A DNA stretch of 64,000 nt from Xenopus tropicalis (taxonomy: Eukaryota; Chordata; Amphibia; Anura; Pipidae), in assembly GCF_000004195.4 (NCBI RefSeq), contig NC_030686.2, positions 43,964,961-44,028,960 on the forward strand, given 5' to 3'. Under the pieces are notes generated by a model, which worked only from the letters and a program-made list of their open reading frames with translations, was not told where the DNA came from and did no database searches. Below are positions 58,201 through 59,083 of the stretch, piece by piece (within the stretch, counting starts at the first letter, position 1; each line of letters starts with the position of its first letter). A program made the position numbers and the translations under genes.

Positions 58201-58907
58201 TTCTTTATTGATTGCACTTTCATTCCTGTAACCAGGTGACCAAGTGACTTTGCTTTTCTTCCCCACAGTATCGGCACACTGTGAGATTTGAAGGGTTAAA
58301 GTCTGCCTGTTCCAGATCGTCCAACAACGCCAGACTCTCCTGTCCTCAGTCTGCCACTCGCCTTTCCACTCGCTCAGCCTCTGTGTCTCCCGACGTGGCC
58401 TCAGCCAGTCCCCGCCCTGTGCTCACCCCAGGCCTAGCTGTGGAGCGCCTACCCACGGCTGTCACTGATCTTCTGGACAAGCTAGATAAAGTGACCACAG
58501 CCTTAGAGGAGGTGTGCGCTCTGGAACAAAGGCTGGAGGAGTGGCACAGGACAGTGGGGTCTACCAAACCTTCAAAGACAGAGAAACCTAGTACTTCTAC
58601 CAACAAGCATCTTCAGCTTCCTCGCACCTACAGTACTTTTTCAGAGTCGGCCATAACTCAGATGCAATCGAAGGTTCTGACTTATAATGGAAGTAGGCTC
58701 TTCCTCAGGCCAGCCCCTGATAGTGCTGACCATATGCGTAGGGCACGTCTGCATGGAGCCCCCAGTGTGAGCCACGGAGTCAGAGGGAACACATGGAGAC
58801 CTAACAGTGAGGAGAGTTCCAGGGGCAGGAAACCATTGGAAGACCCAAACAGACCCATACCCCGCAAGCGTAGAGCCTGGGACTGTGAGAGGCAAGGGGA
58901 TACCTAA
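12825..58907 (+). CDS. pkd1-like: polycystin-1 family protein, complete 47-exon gene (probable PKD1 ohnologue)
   Basis: CDS join(12825..13219,18139..18210,19997..20068,20820..20959,22073..22335,22504..22879,22991..23345,24519..24685,25073..25185,25451..25598,25683..25936,26240..26995,27098..27229,28220..28395,28550..28683,28765..32432,32734..32874,33043..33180,33367..33649,37027..37234,37314..37452,37541..37675,38803..38944,39983..40534,41412..41562,41820..42072,42208..42403,43562..43729,44858..45001,45119..45329,45411..45534,45831..45959,46402..46466,47109..47326,48364..48457,48559..48737,49851..50053,50128..50319,51342..51496,51588..51712,51794..51899,52474..52569,56519..56687,56778..57065,57583..57717,57801..58103,58269..58907). 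It gives 4,433 codons; human PKD1 has about 4,303. Polycystin-1 is a large ciliary and plasma-membrane receptor that self-cleaves at the GPS and assembles with TRPP channels. The domain set is that of PKD1 itself (LRR, WSC, lectin, coiled coil) rather than PKD1L1-3 or PKDREJ. Neighbours NHERF1 and NAT9, with no TSC2, point to a second PKD1 copy. The splice model is my own reading, checked for phase only. Confidence 0.92.
13440..13800. mobile_element. T2-like miniature element with a degraded left end
   Basis: It contains the family hallmarks ttgttcagcagctct, ggttgctagggtcca and gggtcagtgacccccatttg and ends accacccctttaa, the complement of the ttaaaggggt start of other copies. Related copies lie near 20155, 40590, 46085, 48825 and 49140. 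Confidence 0.7.
14420..15100. repeat. 136-bp minisatellite, 5 units
   Basis: Each unit carries taactggccttcaggctggg, acagatatatagaaacattg and ttccaggggtacccagggca. Units are nearly identical; the first has an aagc variant of the ggcc site. Confidence 0.93.
15287..15615. repeat. 100-bp minisatellite, about 3.3 units
   Basis: The unit carries ccactgtgacagaatgctct and agccataaagcagggcagga. The last copy has an expanded G run (9 G). Confidence 0.92.
16258..17000. repeat. 29-bp G-rich minisatellite, about 25 units
   Basis: The unit is caggggcatagtacccgtgg followed by gtgtggggg. It has four G runs of 3-5 per unit on the plus strand. Because 29 is not a multiple of 3 and no frame meets a stop, all three minus frames stay open for about 250-280 codons. 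Confidence 0.95.
17018..17275. mobile_element. miniature element with agggttgcca end
   Basis: It starts atagggttgccatctt with taccggccctcag inside, and contains attaccggtaacttt. A related copy in the same family is at 21275-21575, and an end fragment (ataccggccaggtggcaacc) is at 48102-48126. Confidence 0.55.
18139..18210 (+). CDS. pkd1-like: pkd1-like exon 2: LRR 1
   Basis: A 72-nt exon, the typical LRR exon size. It encodes MDLSRNQLTLLQIRELIG to RKL. Acceptor tttttcag, donor gtgagt, phase 2 at both ends. Confidence 0.9.
18263..18571. mobile_element. hAT-like miniature element
   Basis: The ends caggggtccccagcctttc and gttggggatcactg are imperfect inverted repeats. The 8 bp outside each end are similar (gtatagac and gtattgaa). 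A related, interrupted copy is at 39400-39945. Confidence 0.6.
18660..19720. repeat. 65/113-bp composite minisatellite
   Basis: The core is tcagtctccgtacataatca plus ccctcatataactcgtaggg. Longer units add tactatattgcccccatgga. Short and long units are interspersed, giving higher-order structure. Confidence 0.93.
19997..20068 (+). CDS. pkd1-like: pkd1-like exon 3: LRR 2
   Basis: A second 72-nt LRR exon. It encodes LILRENQIQIIDESAVVFLP onward. Acceptor ctcag, donor gtaagt, phase 2 at both ends. Confidence 0.9.
20155..20690. mobile_element. T2-like miniature element, composite
   Basis: It opens ggggttgttcacctttaaat, then carries agcaaccaggtagaattt with its inverted match, the tcagcagctct and gggtcagcgacccccttt hallmarks. 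Two related elements appear overlapped in intron 3. Confidence 0.65.
20820..20959 (+). CDS. pkd1-like: pkd1-like exon 4: LRRCT
   Basis: It encodes DLSGNGLPCTCPLQRFISRL and a following CAQG...LPC, the cysteine pattern of an LRR C-terminal cap (residues 180-226). Acceptor cttgcag, donor gtgaga, phase 1 out. Confidence 0.9.
20960..22072 (+). other. pkd1-like: pkd1-like intron 4
   Basis: A 1.1-kb intron. At 21275-21575 it carries a miniature element starting gtagggttgccacctggc with ggtaagggccggcac, and at 21785-21835 a fragment (ttaaaggggtggttcacctt) of the T2-like family. No exon was recognised. Confidence 0.6.
22073..22335 (+). CDS. pkd1-like: pkd1-like exon 5: WSC domain
   Basis: It encodes EHYISCVPGSPDSVLP, then CLALCFRHGHSH and RCLCGS, the cysteine spacing of a WSC domain (residues 227-314) that is thought to bind carbohydrate. 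Phase 0 out. From memory the human gene carries WSC and PKD I on one large exon 5, so intron 5 here looks additional. Confidence 0.9.
22504..22879 (+). CDS. pkd1-like: pkd1-like exon 6: PKD domain I
   Basis: It encodes an Ig-like PKD domain with the core FVWHFVPGEEP, in place of the usual WDFGDG, and the typical HKYSLPGQYRVLVLA strand (residues 315-440). Acceptor ccttgcag, donor gtgagt. Confidence 0.88.
22991..23345 (+). CDS. pkd1-like: pkd1-like exon 7: linker and first half of C-type lectin
   Basis: CPRGGRVFQKNLNCYWLNQV starts the lectin fold, then SFADSRTRCRS, GDIAYIETIEE. Residues 440-558. Donor aa/gtaggt, phase 2. Confidence 0.87.
23346..24518 (+). repeat. intron 7, filled by an 82-bp minisatellite (about 13 units, 23377-24435)
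   Basis: The unit contains cctctgggaagggactgggg and gcaggtatagtagggagaga. Units differ mainly in the length of one G run (ggggggat or ggat). The array fills nearly all of the intron that splits the lectin domain. Confidence 0.93.
24519..24685 (+). CDS. pkd1-like: pkd1-like exon 8: second half of C-type lectin
   Basis: It encodes VWVNVSQSKDLSALM and ends CNEKAPSLCTRKAG. The Ca2+-binding EPN/WND motifs of classical lectins are not seen. Donor chosen at 24686 (gtcagt) because only this keeps phase 1 with exon 9. Confidence 0.82.
24686..25072 (+). other. pkd1-like: pkd1-like intron 8 with T2-like fragment
   Basis: 24836-25025 carries a degraded copy of the ggtggccatacacg family (gatcggggaccgcatcaacg, agcccatagccacctttag). 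Confidence 0.6.
25073..25185 (+). CDS. pkd1-like: pkd1-like exon 9
   Basis: It encodes VPLPDVPTYLVGIPVLTD to SVTDLQGDIE (residues 614-651). It corresponds to the human segment with DLQGPL between lectin and LDL-A. Phase 0 out. Confidence 0.87.
25451..25598 (+). CDS. pkd1-like: pkd1-like exon 10
   Basis: It encodes IMLFPGLWFSHSGSPVSLEF (compare human VMVFPGL) to HLVPPG, residues 652-701. Acceptor actgcag, donor gttagt, phase 1. Confidence 0.88.
25683..25936 (+). CDS. pkd1-like: pkd1-like exon 11: LDL-A-like module
   Basis: It is cysteine-rich: CNTKAGCANGQQWCPLIESC and following TQPCS match the LDL-A-like module of polycystin-1 (residues 701-785). Acceptor ccccacag, donor gtgaaa, phase 0. Confidence 0.88.
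26240..26995 (+). CDS. pkd1-like: pkd1-like exon 12
   Basis: 756 nt, the same length I recall for human PKD1 exon 11. It encodes VLLSSLSISVQPDDILSIQH to QVNQTQ (residues 786-1037), with a PKD-like strand EPGTYTVSATLHNAVSETEV. Phase 0 at both ends. Confidence 0.9.
27098..27229 (+). CDS. pkd1-like: pkd1-like exon 13: PKD repeat
   Basis: 132 nt. It encodes IFTANVSQGSSVKFTWIVDK to TAGSYRMR, a degenerate PKD domain (residues 1038-1081). Acceptor attatag, donor gtaaga. Confidence 0.9.
27263..28037. mobile_element. T2-like element interrupted by a hAT element (intron 13)
   Basis: The outer ends are aaggttgccattcactat and gtatggccaccttaac. Inner T2-like sequence resumes at 27861 with tgcggtcctcgatccaac. 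The hAT-like insertion at 27348-27852 splits it. Confidence 0.65.
27348..27852. mobile_element. hAT-like element with perfect 8-bp target duplication
   Basis: It starts caggggtgggcaaactttt and ends agttagcccacccatg. ccctaggg flanks both sides (27340-27347 and 27853-27860). Its centre (27460-27660) is a C-rich run of agcatcctccagctcc-type repeats. Confidence 0.85.
28220..28395 (+). CDS. pkd1-like: pkd1-like exon 14: PKD repeat linker
   Basis: 176 nt. It encodes VQAENPVSSQVVDVLLTVHG to GSSDVTI, the end of one PKD domain and the start of the next (residues 1082-1140). Donor ag/gtgatg, phase 2. Confidence 0.9.
28550..28683 (+). CDS. pkd1-like: pkd1-like exon 15: PKD repeat core
   Basis: 134 nt. 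It encodes SWDFGDGSPKLTRRFSPPYN, the clearest PKD core, onward to HHYMQEG (residues 1140-1185). Acceptor ccctacag, donor gtagga, phase 1. Confidence 0.92.
28765..32432 (+). CDS. pkd1-like: pkd1-like exon 16: giant PKD-repeat exon
   Basis: A single 3,668-nt open exon (1,223 codons, residues 1185-2407), counterpart of the very large human exon 15. It holds about twelve tandem PKD domains with cores such as LSWDFGDGSKV, WSFDMGDGKSY, FLWDFGDGNPP, FTWDFSDLSH, YKWDPGEGS and HWSFGDAQKN, each followed by an HxxxxxGxYxVxV-type strand. Later repeats are degenerate. The 3' end starts the REJ region (LVLDGTASHDPDLADGVKET). Many N-x-S/T sites are present, as expected for an ectodomain. The donor gag/gtaaga at 32433 ends the exon, although the frame stays open to 32666. 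Confidence 0.95.
32457..32597. mobile_element. T2-like miniature element fragment (intron 16)
   Basis: It runs from aaaggtggccatacacctt to gtgtatggccacctttac, imperfect inverted ends of the same family as 36421-36805. Confidence 0.75.
32734..32874 (+). CDS. pkd1-like: pkd1-like exon 17: REJ module
   Basis: 141 nt. It encodes EPACMLPSLPSISQVSVSLP to REPATAKQM, with the REJ-typical YIFTLTVKKPGREPA (residues 2408-2454). Phase 0 at both ends. Confidence 0.9.
33043..33180 (+). CDS. pkd1-like: pkd1-like exon 18: REJ module
   Basis: 138 nt. It encodes VSLHGGSVLVVSPRCISCNT to CDTCDRETQ, with paired cysteines as in human PKD1 (residues 2455-2500). Phase 0. Confidence 0.9.
33367..33649 (+). CDS. pkd1-like: pkd1-like exon 19: REJ module
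   Basis: 283 nt. It encodes YTWSAVDSNGLSLMLDNQTT, LVVRKGILEDGLNYTFTLKV and NPPSGGQCTLFP (residues 2501-2595). Donor gtcagt, phase 1. Confidence 0.92.
33880..35215. repeat. degenerate pyrimidine-rich minisatellite
   Basis: Mixed units of ttctgattctatcctacata, tatctcagctaacattacat and cagctaacaaatattatatg recur about 10-15 times with substitutions and partial units. The array is older or less homogenised than the others in the window. Confidence 0.88.
36113..36335. mobile_element. palindromic miniature element
   Basis: The arms are ggaagattagtcgccacgtg and, inverted, actaatctccccatctgtca. An inner pair is cgaaatgccatcccaccggc and ccagtgggatggcatttcgg. Related copies are at 39645-39895 and 52640-52735. 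Confidence 0.8.
36421..36805. mobile_element. T2-like miniature element
   Basis: It runs from gtaaaggtggccatacacgg to gtgtatggccaccttaaa, inverted terminal repeats of about 18 bp of the TTAAAGG type. The interior includes cagatctcgatcggacaggt. Confidence 0.85.
37027..37234 (+). CDS. pkd1-like: pkd1-like exon 20: REJ/GAIN
   Basis: It encodes GWMDPDKDGQLLFSLSVQMC to KGARTLAIN (residues 2595-2664). CSRPSCRRLHLYRGP matches the human CRQGHC...YKGS segment. Phase 2 out. Confidence 0.88.
37314..37452 (+). CDS. pkd1-like: pkd1-like exon 21: GAIN helical part
   Basis: 139 nt. It encodes TLTVSIHGATKLLSTQ to ALEVVTALNL (residues 2664-2710), helical region of GAIN subdomain A. Phase 0 out. Confidence 0.88.
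37541..37675 (+). CDS. pkd1-like: pkd1-like exon 22: GAIN helical part
   Basis: 135 nt. It encodes DSDVTEEEQSNRTDIRDNIT to SAALTQCV (residues 2711-2755). Compare human RKNITETLVSLR and AALAQCM. Phase 0. Confidence 0.88.
37744..38108. mobile_element. T2-like miniature element (intron 22, first)
   Basis: It runs from taaaggtggccatacgcgct to gtttatggggacctttag. Internal gggtgggtgatatcgg and gtgcccatacatgggcc are shared with 38229-38545. Confidence 0.8.
38229..38545. mobile_element. T2-like miniature element (intron 22, second), 3' end diverged
   Basis: It starts ctaaaggtggctatacacgt and shares the interior with the preceding copy in the same orientation. Its right end stops near aagggaccgttatt without the terminal repeat. 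Confidence 0.75.
38803..38944 (+). CDS. pkd1-like: pkd1-like exon 23: GAIN
   Basis: 142 nt. It encodes ASPHEISPGTWLQTLEAAEN to ENVLTLLG (residues 2756-2803). Acceptor cgctcag, donor gtaaga, phase 1. Confidence 0.86.
39400..39945. mobile_element. nested miniature elements in intron 23
   Basis: The outer hAT-like ends agtgatccccaacctgtggc and gggttggggatccctaac enclose a palindromic element at 39450-39640 (gggtgaagacacatggagct ... ctccgtgtgtcttcaccctt) and another at 39645-39895. Confidence 0.7.
39645..39895. mobile_element. strongly palindromic miniature element
   Basis: cgatcccaccggcgagaatg (from 39719) is perfectly complementary to cattctcgccggtgggatcg (to about 39871). Inner arms gccgaagtcgcc and ggcgacttcggc pair too. 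The single strand could fold into a long multi-part hairpin. Confidence 0.85.
39983..40534 (+). CDS. pkd1-like: pkd1-like exon 24: GAIN
   Basis: 552 nt. It encodes AMAASPSEALSLFAFNLT (human: RMVASQAYNLTSALM), MRSRVISEEPLSL and MDKNPFSSG (human VDSNPFPFG), residues 2803-2987. Phase 1 out. It is about 80 nt shorter than the human counterpart as I recall it. Confidence 0.9.
40590..41265. mobile_element. T2-like miniature element (intron 24), long composite copy
   Basis: It contains ttgttcacctttgagttaac, tttcagcagctatttggttg and gggtcagtgacccccatttg, and ends aatgtgaacaacccctttaa. A second internal accatcaccttta-type end lies near 41010. Confidence 0.7.
41412..41562 (+). CDS. pkd1-like: pkd1-like exon 25: GAIN
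   Basis: 151 nt. It encodes FVWHHEDSPGLLFAWGPILP to EFSLLFPL (residues 2987-3037). Sequence identity to mammals is weak, but phase and position fit. Confidence 0.82.
41580..41768. mobile_element. hAT-like miniature element (intron 25)
   Basis: The ends tagggtcacgctgggcc and ccccagtctgaccctg are inverted repeats. Flanking 8-mers ctcctccc and ctccaccc look like a target duplication with one change. Confidence 0.75.
41820..42072 (+). CDS. pkd1-like: pkd1-like exon 26: GPS cleavage site
   Basis: 253 nt, the length I recall for human exon 25. It encodes SVSLFSSLCQYFHVP (human VGLYTSLCQYFSEE), WRTEGMTP and CHTRHLTLFGASLFVPP. HL^T at about residues 3101-3103 is the autocatalytic GPS triad, intact. 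Phase 0 out. Confidence 0.94.
42208..42403 (+). CDS. pkd1-like: pkd1-like exon 27: TM1 and start of PLAT
   Basis: 196 nt. The hydrophobic segment WTLVLLVCSLLLSMYLVLLL (TM1, about residues 3128-3147) is followed by HKLDHLDVSR, IPLCGQRSQYKYWVLVKTGW, which begins the PLAT domain. Phase 1 out. Confidence 0.94.
42440..43055. repeat. 57-bp minisatellite, about 11 units
   Basis: Alternating half-units with gtaccacaaataccttgtgt and gtgtaccacaattgcctagt. The array degenerates to single half-units at its 3' end. Confidence 0.92.
43082..43557. mobile_element. T2-like element, TTAAAGGAGAAGG type
   Basis: It starts tttaaaggagaaggaaaggc (from about 43091) and ends tttacctttccttctccttt (to about 43555), long inverted ends of the TTAAAGGRR class. 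The right end lies directly before the exon 28 acceptor, so this element supplies the polypyrimidine tract used there. Confidence 0.8.
43562..43729 (+). CDS. pkd1-like: pkd1-like exon 28: PLAT
   Basis: 168 nt. It encodes TTAHVGISLYGLSKSGARYL, GSIDYFQVETECNMGEIW and KIRVWHDNTG, the PLAT/LH2 beta-sandwich (human TTAHVGIMLYG, KIRVWHDNKG). Phase 1 out. Confidence 0.95.
43848..44104. mobile_element. hAT-like miniature element (intron 28)
   Basis: The ends cagggtcggactgggccg and ccccagtccgaccctg are inverted repeats of 14-15 bp. Flanking 8-mers cctgcagc and cctgcggc suggest a target duplication. A related half element starts at 47461 (cagggtcggactgggggg). Confidence 0.85.
44105..44857 (+). other. 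pkd1-like: remainder of pkd1-like intron 28
   Basis: AT-rich sequence with two inverted copies of a short stretch (acataactgttcagttagtt near 44671 and aactaactgaacagttatgt near 44718) and an AT microsatellite at 44740-44762. No exon was recognised. Confidence 0.6.
44858..45001 (+). CDS. pkd1-like: pkd1-like exon 29: end of PLAT
   Basis: 144 nt, as in human exon 28. It encodes LDPSWYLQYVAVWDKQT, FFLVNDWLSVENERNGGRVE and KEVLAA. Phase 1 out. Confidence 0.95.
45119..45329 (+). CDS. pkd1-like: pkd1-like exon 30: loop and TM2
   Basis: 211 nt, as in human exon 29. It encodes WHLWLSVWWRPARSRFTRVQ (human HIWLSIWDRPPRSRFTRIQ) and the TM2 segment CCALTLHLYVASCALWYGAV. Phase 2 out. Confidence 0.95.
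45411..45534 (+). CDS. pkd1-like: pkd1-like exon 31: TM3
   Basis: 124 nt. It encodes SPLGVQSLVTWESVFVGVVV and a hydrophobic stretch ending LFTFLFRETRSM (residues 3361-3402). Phase 0 out. Confidence 0.93.
45831..45959 (+). CDS. pkd1-like: pkd1-like exon 32: cytosolic loop
   Basis: 129 nt of polar sequence, VTVEDAPLASSAIEQDSKCG to DISSLSR, in the long cytosolic loop after TM3. Phase 0. Confidence 0.85.
46085..46370. mobile_element. T2-like element fragment (intron 32)
   Basis: It contains aaccaggcagtggttcaaaa, gggtcagtgacccccatttg and caattgaaaagttgttacga, shared with the copies in introns 1, 24 and 36. Confidence 0.65.
46402..46466 (+). CDS. pkd1-like: pkd1-like exon 33: cytosolic loop
   Basis: 65 nt. 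It encodes ESVSSSKLNFDIGDHIFWQE then EG, matching in position the short human exon of about 53 nt. Donor gg/gtgaga, phase 2. Confidence 0.85.
46758..47070. mobile_element. T2-like miniature element (intron 33)
   Basis: It runs from aactaaaggtggccatacat to gtgtatggggatcttaaca, with cggcccgtgtatgggcacta and gatctcgatcgggcagg-type interior shared with 36421, 37744 and 38229. Confidence 0.8.
47109..47326 (+). CDS. pkd1-like: pkd1-like exon 34: cytosolic loop
   Basis: 218 nt. It encodes CAPLWFSSCDTICDSPYETP, a basic LRRKKGKICLGF patch and a Ser-rich end RRLSLSG, which looks like a possible basophilic kinase site. Phase 1 out. Confidence 0.86.
47461..48126. mobile_element. composite repeats in intron 34
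   Basis: A half hAT-like element (cagggtcggactgggggg, 47461 onward) is followed by a block at 47635-48040 whose inverted copy lies at 57115-57540. The block ends with the fragment ataccggccaggtggcaacc. Confidence 0.75.
48364..48457 (+). CDS. pkd1-like: pkd1-like exon 35: cytosolic loop
   Basis: 94 nt, as recalled for human exon 34. It encodes NLLQSITTGTRLSEGSDSGR then FSPRTDLRSI. Phase 2 out. Confidence 0.86.
48559..48737 (+). CDS. pkd1-like: pkd1-like exon 36: cytosolic loop
   Basis: 179 nt. It encodes SPESFSSGWSDNGRYSEDWM and a Ser/Asp-rich stretch SFDSEANSQDSELQQCC. Phase 1 out. Confidence 0.86.
48825..49690. mobile_element. tandem duplicated T2-like element (intron 36)
   Basis: Starting ttaaaggggttgttcaccct (48823), a stretch with gtggtttttagcagtattt, tcagcagctgtctggttgct and gggtcagtgacccccattcg is present twice in the same orientation (about 48890-49140 and 49185-49440). 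The whole ends gctgaacaaccccg. Confidence 0.8.
49851..50053 (+). CDS. pkd1-like: pkd1-like exon 37: TM4-TM5
   Basis: 203 nt, as in human exon 36. It encodes CIRWVLYPVLVMLLASCIIL (TM4) and ILMWLISSTCALLASAIFLE (TM5), then EPLK, as in human WEPLKV. Phase 0 out. Confidence 0.94.
50128..50319 (+). CDS. pkd1-like: pkd1-like exon 38
   Basis: 192 nt. It encodes VLVWSLLSALWVPPVLSEGD, VRAPGGFSLLQAKEEARRVR (human RPPHGFALFLAKEEARKVK) and ALRSLLR. Phase 0. Confidence 0.94.
50345..51280. repeat. 130-bp minisatellite, locus 3 (about 7 units), intron 38
   Basis: Starts with cagactgggaggcaaaatag and ends near agattgccagtccgggcctg. Units match loci 1, 2 and 4 and each contains cccaataaatagtg. The array ends only about 60 bp before the exon 39 acceptor. 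Confidence 0.93.
51342..51496 (+). CDS. pkd1-like: pkd1-like exon 39: TM6 and start of polycystin (TOP) domain
   Basis: The acceptor at 51340-51341 (ccacacag) keeps phase 0; the AG at 51350-51351 would shift the frame. It encodes HMVFFLLVLMVNYQNSFHDA (TM6) and IRLLHTAMKQSVNRA (human YRLQSAIKQEL). Phase 2 out. Confidence 0.9.
51588..51712 (+). CDS. pkd1-like: pkd1-like exon 40: TOP domain
   Basis: 125 nt. It encodes VSGLWHWLDTGLLAHLYSDP to PLPG; LMGAPRLCQQPALLDPLPG corresponds to human LGPPRLRQVRL...DPPG. Phase 1 out. Confidence 0.9.
51794..51899 (+). CDS. pkd1-like: pkd1-like exon 41: TOP domain
   Basis: 106 nt. It encodes WLLLAAFQSSSLDRNSSVGS to EPCINHG, with weak similarity to the human equivalent. 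Assignment rests on phase, spacing and flanking splice sites (tcctag, ggtaat). Phase 2 out. Confidence 0.75.
51925..52275. repeat. 92-bp minisatellite, second locus (about 3.7 units), intron 41
   Basis: Same unit as 8785-9597 (ttttatggtatctctctgta, gctgttcctgctgaattgtg), starting directly behind the donor of exon 41. Confidence 0.93.
52474..52569 (+). CDS. pkd1-like: pkd1-like exon 42: TOP domain
   Basis: 96 nt. It encodes CPPIGCQDLGTDKKEIQHNV then RRLKAANWMKE; the RLKAANWMK motif parallels human RFLQLHNWLDN. Acceptor gtttag, donor ag/gtacag, phase 2. Confidence 0.86.
52731..55170. repeat. 130-bp minisatellite, about 19 nearly identical units
   Basis: The unit holds gataatgtaccccctactgt, gatattagcagtcactgagg and ggctgcaggctgagttatac. 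The period is 130 bp, or 133 bp where gtgcccata reads gtgccccccata. Other differences are single bases (tagcag or tagaag, tatcac or tattac). Confidence 0.96.
55320..56230. repeat. 24/30-bp minisatellite
   Basis: The unit is gctggctctggtatagcgga plus either tggg or tgcggatggg. Both unit lengths are multiples of 3, so the minus strand stays open for about 330 codons encoding repeats such as SAIPEPAHPHPLYQSQP. I read this as a repeat artefact. Confidence 0.95.
56264..56420. mobile_element. Tc1-type terminal repeat remnant
   Basis: agtatttgccccttgctgat and tgcatgtttgtcacactcaa resemble the terminal repeat of the element at 60414-62013. No transposase is present. Confidence 0.6.
56519..56687 (+). 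CDS. pkd1-like: pkd1-like exon 43: TOP domain end
   Basis: 169 nt. It encodes SLSVEITQYHRDVQLHISTR (human AVFLELTRYSPAVGLHAAV), SSLSILPF and GLSLPFVLA. Phase 0 out. Confidence 0.93.
56778..57065 (+). CDS. pkd1-like: pkd1-like exon 44: TM7-TM9 region
   Basis: 288 nt. The segments VSLLFAALCFLLLELRALAR and LVLGLLSGGVGIVYVLRMSL are membrane spans; FTSFYTVAVLARTEVALAAT parallels human FTSFDQVAQLSSAARGLAAS. Phase 0. Confidence 0.94.
57115..57540. repeat. dispersed repeat, inverted copy of 47635-48040 (intron 44)
   Basis: Contains tgcagccttttcatgattgt, cctgctgatctggctggcta, atgcattgtgggttatgtag and ttcagcatataaatatggta, all present as complements in intron 34. Confidence 0.88.
57583..57717 (+). 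CDS. pkd1-like: pkd1-like exon 45: membrane segment
   Basis: 135 nt, as in human exon 44. It encodes LAQQLRFVRRWAIFGKAFQN (human AAQQLRFVRQWSVFGKTL) and the span SSLITATIILALTHSLYV. Phase 0. Confidence 0.96.
57801..58103 (+). CDS. pkd1-like: pkd1-like exon 46: last membrane segment
   Basis: 303 nt. The span ALGFCAGLGICLLAVCRGIL is followed by ESYRPVLEPQDYEMIDFLVK and LWLGLIKAKE, very close to human ELYRPAWEPQDYEMVELFL and LWMGLSKVKE. It leads into the cytosolic tail. Phase 0. Confidence 0.96.
58204..58209 (-). terminator. nat9: AATAAA poly(A) signal for NAT9 (minus strand)
   Basis: Plus-strand TTTATT, read as AATAAA on the minus strand, is the first canonical signal I find downstream of the NAT9 stop, about 730 nt away. 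It lies in the last intron of the polycystin gene. A closer variant signal cannot be excluded. Confidence 0.45.
58269..58907 (+). CDS. pkd1-like: pkd1-like exon 47: cytosolic tail with coiled coil
   Basis: Encodes YRHTVRFEGLKSACSRSS (human FRHKVRFEGMEPLPSRSS), a Ser/Pro stretch with SVSPDV, and the coiled coil LLDKLDKVTTALEEVCALEQ then RLEEW (about residues 4287-4311), which in PKD1 binds polycystin-2. The tail after the coil is longer than in mammals, basic near the end (PRKRR), and lacks the terminal KVHP motif. Stop taa at 58905-58907. Confidence 0.94.
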   Translation, partial: YRHTVRFEGLKSACSRSSNNARLSCPQSATRLSTRSASVSPDVASASPRPVLTPGLAVERLPTAVTDLLDKLDKVTTALEEVCALEQRLEEWHRTVGSTKPSKTEKPSTSTNKHLQLPRTYSTFSESAITQMQSKVLTYNGSRLFLRPAPDSADHMRRARLHGAPSVSHGVRGNTWRPNSEESSRGRKPLEDPNRPIPRKRRAWDCERQGDT

Positions 58908-58939
58908 GTGCCTGCAGCTAACCTTTACCACAAGGATGC

Positions 58940-59083
58940 TCAGCTCTTTGCCTCAGTAATGCACCGTTTGGTCTCGCTGTATGCTGCCATTTGGAAGAGT
59001 GTAGAGTCCAATAGCCAGTGTCTCTCTTGCTCTGTCACCTCCCAGCGCAGTGTCACTTCCTGGAAAACCTCACTCACCGAGGC
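58940..59083 (-). CDS. nat9: NAT9 terminal coding exon
   Basis: Acceptor ttcgtag; phase 0. It encodes [20 protein letters not shown] then RHWLLDST, matching human [22 protein letters not shown]. The last 20 or so residues have diverged. The exon is entirely antisense to the 3' UTR of the polycystin gene. Confidence 0.92.
   Translation of the reverse strand, partial: ASVSEVFQEVTLRWEVTEQERHWLLDSTLFQMAAYSETKRCITEAKS

Noticed and set aside
58346..58931. Minus-strand open frames across the last polycystin exon
   Set aside because: Shadow frames of a conserved coding exon. NAT9's real coding sequence ends at 58940.
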